NCBI RefSeq assembly: GCF_014697475.1
Contig: NZ_JACJRV010000013.1
Coordinates: forward strand, 62,001-126,000
Direction: 5' to 3'
DNA: 64,000 bases
Source of the DNA: Nostoc sp. FACHB-152
GTDB taxonomy: Bacteria > Cyanobacteriota > Cyanobacteriia > Cyanobacteriales > Nostocaceae
Under the pieces are notes generated by a model. That model did no database searches and was not told where the DNA came from. It saw only the letters and a program-made list of their open reading frames with translations. The position numbers were made by a program, and so were the translations under genes. Position 1 is the stretch's first letter. Each line of letters opens with the position of its first letter. Below, piece by piece: positions 36,652-45,327 of the stretch.

Positions 36652-38211
36652 TTACAGTTCTAAACCACCTTTCTGCAACTTCTTAAATGGGTCTAAAACA
36701 AAATCAATAACTCGACGTTGACGAACAATTACTTCTGCTGTTGCTGTCTGTCCTGGTAATAAGTCAATACGTTTATTTCCTGATTCTATATATGGATGAT
36801 TTAGAGTAATTTCTAACTCATAAATCTCTATTTTTCCTTGGTTAGTTTCCTGAATTTTGGAATCAGGTGAAATCCAGTTAACATGACCTTTCACAACTCC
36901 ATAATCTTGGAATGGATAAGCATCAAACTTGATTTTTACGGGCATTCCTTTCTTTAAAAAACCGCTTTCTTGACTGGGCATCTGTGCTTTGAGTACGTAG
37001 GCAGTATTCTTCGGTGCAATTTGAGCAATCATTTGACCTGGCTGCACCACTGACCCAGGTTTAGAGATAGGTAATGTAAAAACAGTGCCATCAACAGGCG
37101 ATCGCAATATTCTTTGACCTAACTGAAGCTTTAGGGATATTATCTGACTGCGACTTTGCATGATTTCCGAGCGCAGTACAGCAATTTGTGTTTGTAAATC
37201 TTTGAGTTGTTCCTGAGATTTGAGAATAGTTAATTTTCCAGCTTGCTGTAAACTCTTATAACTATTTTGTACCTCTTGTAGTCGGAGTTTTGCTTGTTGA
37301 ATCTCAGACTCAAGCTGAGTAATTGTGGTTTGATAGCGGTTTTGTTCTTCAGCTAAACGCAATTTTGCTTGTTTAATATCAGATGTGGCTTGTTCATAAA
37401 GTCGTTTGCTTTCTTGTTGTTCTTTTTTGAGTTGATCAACTTGGTTTTCAGAAACCGCACCAGCTTTAACAATTTGGTTAAAGCGTTCGACTTGTCGGGA
37501 ATCTATAGTTAAACGACTTTGAGCCGAATTTTGATCATTTTGAGCGCTATTAATCTGCTGCTGGGCCTGATTGACTAATGCCTGTTTTTCTAATTTTTGT
37601 AAATTATAAGTACTCTGTTTTGCATCAAGATTTTGCTGTGCTTGGTTAAGTTGGGCAAGCTTTTCTAACTCTTGGGATTGGTTTTGTTGCTCTTGAACAC
37701 GAATTGAAAGTTCTAATTGGTTTTTGAGTAAATTCAGTTGCATGAGGCGATTTTGTTGCCCTTCTAACTTCGCTTGCACCTGTTGGAGTTCTGTTTTCAA
37801 AACACCAGTTTCCAGTTCAACTAAAACCTGACCTGCTGCTACAGTTTGGCCTTCTTTGACTTTCACCGCAGTCACATTACCACTAACTGCACTGTCTATT
37901 CTTTGGGCTGCCCCTTTGGGTTCTATACGCCCTCTTGCATTTCCAGTTTCATCAACTTTAGAAAGCATAGTCCAAGGTAAAACGAGTACCGCAAAGCCGA
38001 TCAAAAAATACAGTAAAGAGTGCGCCCAACGCTTCGGTAAAGCATCTAATAGTTCTTCTGTACTGTGCGACCAATCATTAGTATCATTTGCTGTTTCTAG
38101 ATTTTTAACCTCTATAGTACCTTTTACAGCTTCAGGTTGATAGTAGTTTTTAAGTGCATCTTCATCAGATGTAGTTAAGGCTGTTGAAGAATTCCAAGAA
38201 GGATCAGGCAT
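36652..38211 (-). CDS. HlyD-family membrane fusion protein
   Basis: A 519-aa type I secretion adaptor. One transmembrane helix (LLYFLIGFAVLVLPWTML, about residues 66-83) is followed by the first half of the lipoyl-like domain (GAAQRIDSAVSGNVTAVKVK, EGQTVAAGQVLVELE), a long coiled coil (about 135-355), the second lipoyl half (RSPVDGTVFTLPISKPGSVV) and a beta-barrel domain (LPGQTATAEVIVRQRR). It connects the ABC exporter just upstream (84 bp) to an outer-membrane TolC-like channel that is not in this window. Confidence 0.94.
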   Translation of the reverse strand: MPDPSWNSSTALTTSDEDALKNYYQPEAVKGTIEVKNLETANDTNDWSHSTEELLDALPKRWAHSLLYFLIGFAVLVLPWTMLSKVDETGNARGRIEPKGAAQRIDSAVSGNVTAVKVKEGQTVAAGQVLVELETGVLKTELQQVQAKLEGQQNRLMQLNLLKNQLELSIRVQEQQNQSQELEKLAQLNQAQQNLDAKQSTYNLQKLEKQALVNQAQQQINSAQNDQNSAQSRLTIDSRQVERFNQIVKAGAVSENQVDQLKKEQQESKRLYEQATSDIKQAKLRLAEEQNRYQTTITQLESEIQQAKLRLQEVQNSYKSLQQAGKLTILKSQEQLKDLQTQIAVLRSEIMQSRSQIISLKLQLGQRILRSPVDGTVFTLPISKPGSVVQPGQMIAQIAPKNTAYVLKAQMPSQESGFLKKGMPVKIKFDAYPFQDYGVVKGHVNWISPDSKIQETNQGKIEIYELEITLNHPYIESGNKRIDLLPGQTATAEVIVRQRRVIDFVLDPFKKLQKGGLEL

Positions 38212-38294
38212 AGCTTTTTACCCGTATTGAGGAGAGAGGGAAGGGCGACTAGGAAGTAGCAAAAAAACTGGCTTTTGGCTCTTGGCAAAGCTAT

Positions 38295-41200
38295 TTAAGA
38301 CTGAACTTGTGCCAATTGTTGCTGATTGAGGTAGAAGTAATGACCTTTTTTAGCAATTAATTGATCGTGAGTACCGCTTTCAACCAATACACCACGATCC
38401 AAAACCAAAATTAGATCAGCATTACGTACAGTAGAGAGTCGGTGAGCAATAATCAGGCTGGTACGCCCTTTAAGTATGGTTTTGAGGTTTTGCTGAATAA
38501 TACGTTCAGATTCCGAGTCTAGGTGACTGGTAGCTTCATCTAAAAGTAATAAACGAGGATTACCCAACAAAGCACGAGCTATAGCTAATCTTTGGCGTTG
38601 TCCACCAGATAACATCCCGCCACCTTCACCGATTTCAGTTTCGTAACCCTTTGGTAATTGTTTGATAAATTCGTCTGCTCCTGCCAATTCTGCCACTTCC
38701 ATAATTTCGGCTAAAGTGGCTTCTGGGTGAGCAATGCTGATATTTTCCCGAATCGTACCGCCAAACAAAAAAGTATCTTGATCCACCACACCAATTTGGC
38801 TACGGAGCGATCGCAGCGAAATACTAGTAACATCTTGACCATCAATTAAGACTTTGCCATCTGTTGCTGGGTATAAACCTAATACTAATTTAGAGAGGGT
38901 GGTTTTACCGGAACCACTACGTCCAACAACGGCCACTGTTTGCTCAGGCTTAATTTCAAAGCTGAGATTTTCGAGGACATTAATATCGCTTTCAGGATGA
39001 TAGCGAAAAGTAACTTGCTCAAAGCGAATATGACCGCGTAACCTTGGCAATGATTGTCGGGGTTGATGTTCCAAATCTTCTTCTGGTTCGGCTTCTAAAA
39101 CATCATTAATTCGTTCTATAGAAACTATTACTTCCTGTAATTGATTCCACAATACTATTAGTCGCTGGAAAGGATTAATGATGTTACCTAACAACATATT
39201 GAAAGCGACTAATTGCCCAATTGTCAGTTGATTTTGAATCACCAACGACGCACCAAACCACAGCAACCCTGTAGTTATCAAAGTTTGGATAGTAGAGCTA
39301 AAAACTTGTAGTTGGTTACTAATTACCTCAGCTTTAAAAGTTTTTTTAATCAAATTATTTAAGAGTTCTTCCCAACGCCAGCGTACTGTCTGTTCAATGG
39401 CCATTGAACGAATTGAGCTAATCCCTGTCAGACTCTGAATCAAATAACTATTTTCTTGGGCTAAGGCATTAAATACTTCTTGGGAAATTCGGCGTAAAAA
39501 AGGCGTTGCAATCAGTGCTAGTAACAAGTATGGTGGCACAATTGTTAAGGATAGCAGTGCCATTTGCCAACTGTACCAAAACATCAATCCTACATAAACA
39601 AATACTGTCAGCAAATCCAAGCCAATAGACAGTGATTCTCCCGTAAGGAAGCGTTGAATTTTTTGATTTTCTTGGACACGGGAAATAATATCGCCAACAT
39701 AACGCGATTCAAAGTAAGACAAGGGCAAGCGGAAGGTGTGTTTAATAAAACCCACCATCAGTGATACCCCAATGCGATTGGCAGTATGATCCAATAAATA
39801 TTGCCTTAGCCCGTTTACAGCAACGCTGAACAAGCCAAAAATTAGCAATCCGAAACCAACGGTATTCAAAGTCAGAGTACTACCCTGGACAATCACTCTA
39901 TCTAAAAGTAATTGTGTGAATAGCGGCGTTACTAGCCCCAATATCTGAATCACCACAGAAGCTATAAATACTTCTAGCAGTACTGTAGTGTGCGGTTTGA
40001 CTAAATCAAAAAATTGCCAAAATCCTGAACTTGCTTCTTCGGCTTCTTTTAAGAGGCTGGTAGGTTGTAACAATAAAGCATAACCAGTCCAGCCTGCTTT
40101 AAATTCTGCAATCTTCAGGTTGCGTTGCCCAATGGCGGGATCGCCGACAATCACTTGTTTTTTATTAATTTCGTAGACTACGACGTAATGTTTGCCTTCC
40201 CAGTGAGCGATCGCTGGCAATGGTTGTTGTGCTAATTTATCAAGACTTGCTTTCACCGGACGAGTAGTAAAACCAACGCTTTCTGCGGCTAGTGTTAAAC
40301 CTCGTAGTGACGAGCCATCGCGGTTAACGTTAGCTAACTCCCGCAAGCGGTTGACACTCAATCGCTTACCCCAATAGCGACTAATCATCACCAAACAAGC
40401 AGCCCCACAGTCAGAAGCACTTTGTTGTTGGTAAAAAGGGTAGCGTTTGCTGATGTGTCCCCACCAATGCCCTAATCTGACTTTCGGGCTGGGAAAGTAA
40501 GCACGTCGTTTTTTTTGTGGTTGTGGTAGCTGAATTTGAGAAGGAAAGGAAATAATGTTGCTGTTGGTTTTGGTAACTACTACTACAGGTTTTTCTGCTA
40601 TGGGGGCTTGAGTTGCTTGTGAATCAACCAATTCTGCCAACTGTCCCCAATGTAGCAGTGCTTTTTGCCAATCACTATGCTTGAGACTGTAAGCGATGGT
40701 GGGTTGTGACACCTGCCAATTGCCCGGTTTCATAGCAGAGATGTCACCAGGGGTTAGTTTGCTACCATCAGAATGCTGTAATTCTCCTTGACGCACTATC
40801 CATAGCCGACTTTCTGCGGCTAGTTGGGGTGGTAGGGAACCAATGTCTAGATGCTGTCGTGAGAAATAAGCCAAAGCTTTGAGCATATCTTCAACAGATG
40901 TATTGCCTTTGCCGATTGAGTTCTGACGACACAACATGAGTAAATCCCAAAGTTCTGCACGGGCGAAAAGGCGATCGCGAATGCTGGGATATTTGCCCAT
41001 CAAAGTTTGCAACGTTTCTTGTGAGAGATAACTCAGCTTTAAGTTCAGAGAAGATCTGGCTGAGTATGGTTGCAAATTTGCTTCGGGAAACAACGTTAGT
41101 TCACCAAATGACGCACCTGGCGAGAGGGTAGTAATTAAGTTCTGCTCACTATCCAACAATCGGACTTTACCCGCTAACACTAAATAAATTCCCGCTTTTG

Positions 41201-41351
41201 CTGCTGTTGCTTGCCAAAACAGTTGTGCTGTCGGCGGTTCCACAATTTCCATCGCCCCCAAGCAACTTTGCAGTTCTCTATCTTCTAGCTTTTCACCCAA
41301 GACAACGCTTAACTGTTCACCAAGCTGTGCTTGTGAAAATACTGATGGCAT
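38295..41351 (-). CDS. Peptidase-containing ABC exporter with cyclic-nucleotide-binding domains
   Basis: A 1,018-aa exporter. Residues about 40-130 form a cyclic-nucleotide-binding-like domain (SPGASFGELTLFPEANLQPY), with a second degenerate one at about 170-230. The C39 peptidase domain (about 308-430) has catalytic Cys315 (SASDCGAACLV), His388 (HWEGKHYVVVYE) and Asp404 (GDPA). Then come a six-helix membrane domain (about 455-750) and an ATPase with Walker A VGRSGSGKTT, signature LSGGQRQRLAIARAL and Walker B LLLLDEATSHLD. It should cleave leaders after Gly-Gly and export the peptide. With the HlyD gene it forms a type I system, and it is the natural exporter for the precursor at 29383. Confidence 0.95.
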   Translation of the reverse strand: MPSVFSQAQLGEQLSVVLGEKLEDRELQSCLGAMEIVEPPTAQLFWQATAAKAGIYLVLAGKVRLLDSEQNLITTLSPGASFGELTLFPEANLQPYSARSSLNLKLSYLSQETLQTLMGKYPSIRDRLFARAELWDLLMLCRQNSIGKGNTSVEDMLKALAYFSRQHLDIGSLPPQLAAESRLWIVRQGELQHSDGSKLTPGDISAMKPGNWQVSQPTIAYSLKHSDWQKALLHWGQLAELVDSQATQAPIAEKPVVVVTKTNSNIISFPSQIQLPQPQKKRRAYFPSPKVRLGHWWGHISKRYPFYQQQSASDCGAACLVMISRYWGKRLSVNRLRELANVNRDGSSLRGLTLAAESVGFTTRPVKASLDKLAQQPLPAIAHWEGKHYVVVYEINKKQVIVGDPAIGQRNLKIAEFKAGWTGYALLLQPTSLLKEAEEASSGFWQFFDLVKPHTTVLLEVFIASVVIQILGLVTPLFTQLLLDRVIVQGSTLTLNTVGFGLLIFGLFSVAVNGLRQYLLDHTANRIGVSLMVGFIKHTFRLPLSYFESRYVGDIISRVQENQKIQRFLTGESLSIGLDLLTVFVYVGLMFWYSWQMALLSLTIVPPYLLLALIATPFLRRISQEVFNALAQENSYLIQSLTGISSIRSMAIEQTVRWRWEELLNNLIKKTFKAEVISNQLQVFSSTIQTLITTGLLWFGASLVIQNQLTIGQLVAFNMLLGNIINPFQRLIVLWNQLQEVIVSIERINDVLEAEPEEDLEHQPRQSLPRLRGHIRFEQVTFRYHPESDINVLENLSFEIKPEQTVAVVGRSGSGKTTLSKLVLGLYPATDGKVLIDGQDVTSISLRSLRSQIGVVDQDTFLFGGTIRENISIAHPEATLAEIMEVAELAGADEFIKQLPKGYETEIGEGGGMLSGGQRQRLAIARALLGNPRLLLLDEATSHLDSESERIIQQNLKTILKGRTSLIIAHRLSTVRNADLILVLDRGVLVESGTHDQLIAKKGHYFYLNQQQLAQVQS

Positions 41352-41372
41352 TTCCTTATCTCCAAGACTGAA

Positions 41373-41975
41373 TTAGTGATTGGTCTGTGCCAAATTGAAT
41401 GACCAAAGGAAATTAGACTGGCCATTGTTAGATTGCAAGTCACAAATTCTAATGCCAGCATCCTTTAAAGATTCAGTTGCTTGTTGTTTTGTGGATTTTT
41501 GTTTAGTAGATAGCCCCATTTGTTTGAGTAGCCGATTAATATGGCGATCGCTAATTTCAATTCCCAATTCCTGAGCCAAATGTTTGCTCAACCATTGAGA
41601 TGTCCAGCTACTAAATGCATAACCATAATCACGTGGACTACGGCTCACCAATTCTTTTAACCTTTCAAGATATTGATGATTCACAGTCTTGGGTCTACCA
41701 ATAGGCCGCTCATTCCATTTGTGCGCTAGACCAGCCTCTGCTACCGCAATCCAGTATCGTGCCATCTCTTGAGAACAACTTAATATTTTGCAAATATGAG
41801 ATTGGGGTATACCCTTATCTGCCAGCAACATAATTTCAATACGACGACGATATTCTGGCTGTAACTCTGCTTGCAAATTCTTGAGTAAAACCTTTCGTTG
41901 AAAAGGTGTCAAAAACTTGCTTTCATGCGTAGAAGCATTATCAAAACTCTCGTCTTGGCTGGAATAGTACGACAT
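41373..41975 (-). CDS. IS630-like HTH protein without transposase catalytic domain, putative regulator
   Basis: A 200-aa DNA-binding protein. I start at MSYYSSQDESFDNA (41975); a longer frame adds 12 unlikely residues. It contains two helix-turn-helix units like the N-terminus of IS630/Tc1-type transposases: RRIEIMLLADKGIPQSHICK, ILSCSQEMARYWI, then the linker RPIGRPKTV and a second wing (SRSPRDYGYAFSSWTSQWLS, ISDRHINRLLKQMGLS). The DDE catalytic part is absent and the protein ends naturally 22 bp before the ABC gene, so it is probably a domesticated regulator of the exporter operon. Confidence 0.75.
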   Translation of the reverse strand: MSYYSSQDESFDNASTHESKFLTPFQRKVLLKNLQAELQPEYRRRIEIMLLADKGIPQSHICKILSCSQEMARYWIAVAEAGLAHKWNERPIGRPKTVNHQYLERLKELVSRSPRDYGYAFSSWTSQWLSKHLAQELGIEISDRHINRLLKQMGLSTKQKSTKQQATESLKDAGIRICDLQSNNGQSNFLWSFNLAQTNH

Positions 41976-41997
41976 AATAACTTTTGCCTTGCGGGTG

Positions 41998-42185
41998 TTC
42001 CAAAAAATCAAATGCCCAGCCCTTCAGGTTCAGCAATTGCACGCCACTTGCTAGAACGGGGGGAACCCCCGCAACTGGCTCCTCAACTCAGGACAACCGA
42101 CGACACTGGCTTCAACGTGGGTAACCAGCGCAGCACTCCGTCTCCCCAATGCACTGCTTCACCGGATCAGGGATATTGTAGGTAA
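41998..42185. repeat. G/C-rich dispersed-repeat-like segment
   Basis: This stretch is much more G/C-rich than its surroundings, with GGGGGGAACCCCC at about 42058-42070 as a near palindrome. It looks like a piece of a dispersed Nostoc-type repeat upstream of the HTH/exporter operon. No convincing protein is encoded. Confidence 0.4.
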
Positions 42186-43620
42186 ATAAATAGACGTTTG
42201 AGCGTTTTCACCCCAAAGGGCGCGCTTTGACGGATGATTGCTTTTATTCGGAGCAAGTACCCATACTAAAGCTTGCGCTCACCAAATGCCTCATCACCAG
42301 AACTAAATCATCTTTAAAAATTTCCTCTAGCCTTAGATGAATTTGGGTATCTAGTAGTGGGATAGATTGAGCAATTGCTGACTACTGAAGTTATCACCAG
42401 CAACTTATCAGCCTATCTTGAGGCAAAGCCAACGCTCATTATTTTGAAATATTTGCAGATTTAGAAACTATGAGTAAGTTTGGAGTATGAGCAATTTTTC
42501 CTCTTTTTAATACAAATGCGCTTTTAAATTGAGTCTAAATTCCCTGATGCTAAGTAGTTTTGTGTCTTAAAAGATTTTATGGATCTGAGAGGTCGTTTTA
42601 AAAGTATCGGAAGATGTATTTTTGCTGTTATAAATTTCGATGCTTTGCTGTGTTTTCATAGCAAATGACCTTTTAAAACATCCTCTAAACCAAACTATAG
42701 TGACTAATGGTGCTTATTTAGCATTCTTTATGGTTAGCTTACTTTATCATCTTTTCACTGATTTTTACCTCCTTAATCCCAACTCCGGCTGATTGAACTT
42801 AAGGCTTAATATCGTGGCGATATATACATATTGTTGCAGCACATGAAAGTAACTTAATAATATTTTAATAAACAGTATATTTGATTACTTTTTTGAACTG
42901 CTGCTCTGATTATAGAGTTTTTGATAAGTAATGCATCATCTGTGCAACAAATATGGTTAAAAAATATGTATTAAATTTTTATAAAAAATACGGTTATGTT
43001 TGTATCAACTTATAATTATTTTTGCCAAAATTCTTGAGTTATTTTCAATCAATCCTAACCTTTATTTTATTTGCTTAAACAGGGTAAATTAAACAGTGGT
43101 GTTAACCATTTTGGGACAGATGACAAGTATAATTGCTTATCTGTCCGGTTTAATTTATACAATACGCGCTTAAACGAGTATAAGTAATTCTGATAGTAGC
43201 AGATTTAAAGGTTAAGACATCAAATTCAGCTATATTTTAACACTGCTTACCCGTTCTACCTTAGGTCTGGAATATATCAAAACCTATCTGAAGAAAATAT
43301 TTTTGCCTATTCACATATAAAGTTTTTAAATACTACTTTCGAGAGATATATTTTAAATATCTAACAAATATCTCCTTAGATAGATGCTCAATAGTTTATA
43401 TGAATTTAGTAATACATTTAGTAAGATATACAACTCGCAAGAGTAAACATGACGGGAGAAGCCCAGAGCTTATTCATGAAGTCGATTAATTTTAAACAGC
43501 AATGTTTAAGGACAGGAATAGTAAATACTACTAACTAAAATCGAATTAAACAGTAAAAGATATAGATTTCAATAATCAACCTAAGTTTATTCAAGGCACT
43601 CTTATATTAATGATTAGCCC
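42186..43620. other. 1.4-kb A/T-rich intergenic region
   Basis: No gene is seen on either strand; stops are dense in all frames. A MITE-like element is at 42589-42685. The rest is low-complexity A/T-rich DNA. It is the longest non-coding stretch in the window and separates the exporter operon from the Ca2+/H+ exchanger. Confidence 0.6.
42589..42685. mobile_element. MITE-like 97-bp inverted-repeat element
   Basis: GAGG-TC-GTTTTAAAAG (42589-42604) on the left matches CTTTTAAAAC-AT-CCTC (42670-42685) on the right: 14 of 16 positions pair. There is no ORF between. It may be the relic of a non-autonomous transposable element or simply a hairpin. Confidence 0.4.
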
Positions 43621-43656
43621 TCAGATCCCCAATATCTTCAAAAATCGGGGATCTGA
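43621..43656 (-). terminator. Hairpin downstream of the Ca2+/H+ exchanger gene
   Basis: TCAGATCCCC (43621-43630) pairs perfectly with GGGGATCTGA (43647-43656) around a 16-nt loop, 7 bp from the exchanger stop codon. It resembles the hairpins at 24329 and 49694. Confidence 0.65.
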
Positions 43657-43663
43657 TTTTTCA

Positions 43664-44755
43664 CTACCCAACGGTGTTCGTAACTGGATAGAAGTAAAAA
43701 GCCAAACCCAAAACTGTGTAAGCAGCTAGTAACAGTGTACCTTCTAACCAATTAGACTTGCCATCCGAACTAATGCTATTAGCAATCAAAACAGCTACAG
43801 CTACAGCCACTAATTCAAACGGATTAAAATCTAAATCCATTGGCTGACCCCATATCCAGCCAGCAATTACCAGCACGGGTGCAACAAATAAGGCAATTTG
43901 CATACTAGAACCCACAGCCACAGATACAGAAAGATCCATCTTATCTTTCATGGCTACCGTCACTGCTGTGGCGTGTTCTGCGGCGTTACCAACAATAGGA
44001 ACTAAAATTACACCTGTAAATAGTGCTGTCAAACCTAGTTGAGATGTAGCTACTTCTAAAGAATCAACTAGCATTTCTGACTCTAGTGCTACCAGGAGAG
44101 TACATACTAGTAAAACTCCACTCCATAACCAAAGATTTGGCTTTTTGTGAGCAATTTCCTCTCCTTCTACCTCTGCAACGCCTACATCATAAAGATATGT
44201 GTGCGTTTTCATCGAAAACAACAAGGTTAAAGCGTAGACCAAAATTAACACTACTGCCACAGCCAGCGAAAGATGTTGTAAAGTTTCTTCCCCAATGCCT
44301 TGGGATGTATAGTTCATAGCTGTTGGCAGCAAAATGGCAATTACCGCCAAATTCATCGAAGAGGCATTAACTCGCGCTACAATAGGTTGAAATGTCTGTT
44401 CTTTATAACGAATTCCCCCCAGAAACATCGAAAGACCCATTACCAATAACAAGTTGCTGATAATCGAGCCGGTGACACTAGCTTTCACTACATCTACCAG
44501 CCCTGCTTTCAAAGCAACTAAAGCAATAATCAATTCTGTGGCATTGCCAAAGGTGGCGTTTAGAAGACCTCCTAAGGTCGGGCCAACTACCACTGCAATT
44601 TCTTCAGTAGCCGTCCCCATCCAAGCCGCTAAAGGCAGAATGGCTAAACCTGCTGTGGCAAATACTATCAAGTCTCCCCATTCGAGAAAGTGAGCTGCTA
44701 AAGAAACTGGAATAAACAGCAACAACACGAAAAAAATAATGTTTTTACCTGACAT
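43664..44755 (-). CDS. Calcium/proton exchanger (CaCA superfamily, CAX type)
   Basis: A 363-aa integral membrane antiporter with about 11 helices. The two alpha-repeat signatures are visible: GGLLNATFGNATELIIALVALKAG-type sequence in the first half and VPIVGNAAEHATAVTVAMKD in the second, each with the acidic residue that binds Ca2+. An acidic loop (VAEVEGEEIAH) separates the halves. It exports Ca2+ from the cytoplasm using the proton gradient. The length is normal. Confidence 0.93.
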   Translation of the reverse strand: MSGKNIIFFVLLLFIPVSLAAHFLEWGDLIVFATAGLAILPLAAWMGTATEEIAVVVGPTLGGLLNATFGNATELIIALVALKAGLVDVVKASVTGSIISNLLLVMGLSMFLGGIRYKEQTFQPIVARVNASSMNLAVIAILLPTAMNYTSQGIGEETLQHLSLAVAVVLILVYALTLLFSMKTHTYLYDVGVAEVEGEEIAHKKPNLWLWSGVLLVCTLLVALESEMLVDSLEVATSQLGLTALFTGVILVPIVGNAAEHATAVTVAMKDKMDLSVSVAVGSSMQIALFVAPVLVIAGWIWGQPMDLDFNPFELVAVAVAVLIANSISSDGKSNWLEGTLLLAAYTVLGLAFYFYPVTNTVG

Positions 44756-45327
44756 TTGGTTACTTTAAGTTGAATGTATCCGACAAAAACGTTGAGTGAG
44801 GAATGGGAAAGATAAAGGAGTCAAGGAACTTAGGGGAGCAAACCAAGAATTATTCTTCCGCATCCGCTTTATCTCCCTCATCCCCCTGAGTACTCATAAC
44901 TCAACACTCCAATAGGATACTCTCAACAGTCTGATAACCCATTGAGAAAATCTACTGTGATCAGTTTGAGGTTAAAAAGTTAATATGTTAACTAATATTG
45001 CGTTTTACACAGTTTTCGCAAACTTTCGTAGCAAAAGTATCCATTTTGTTTTGAGTTAATACACCAAAAATCGAGTTTAATGTATTAAAAGACAATTAAA
45101 TTTTTGTTGGGACTACTAACGAAAAAACTAAACTTAGTACTACCTGAGAAACATCTGTGCGATCGCCCAGAGTTAATACTTTAGTCAGAATGCTTTCTCA
45201 GAAATTAAACTGTATCGTAGACCATAGTTTTACTCTATACCGGATTTAGTATTCAAGCCTGTGTAGATAAGGTTTGAATACAACGCCTTATGCGTCAATG
45301 CAAGTTTTTTGTTTTGGATAAATATAC
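44756..45327. promoter_or_regulatory. Divergent intergenic region
   Basis: About 570 bp between divergent cax and GH57 genes. It must contain both promoters. I see no ORF, no RNA gene and no clear operator. Confidence 0.45.

Noticed and set aside
41373-41975. The HTH gene as part of a complete insertion sequence
   Set aside because: No DDE catalytic domain and no matching terminal inverted repeats were found around it.
41898-42185. A 95-codon plus-strand frame across the HTH gene start and the G/C-rich segment
   Set aside because: It overlaps the HTH gene antisense and then runs through repeat-like DNA; no ribosome binding site or recognisable domain.
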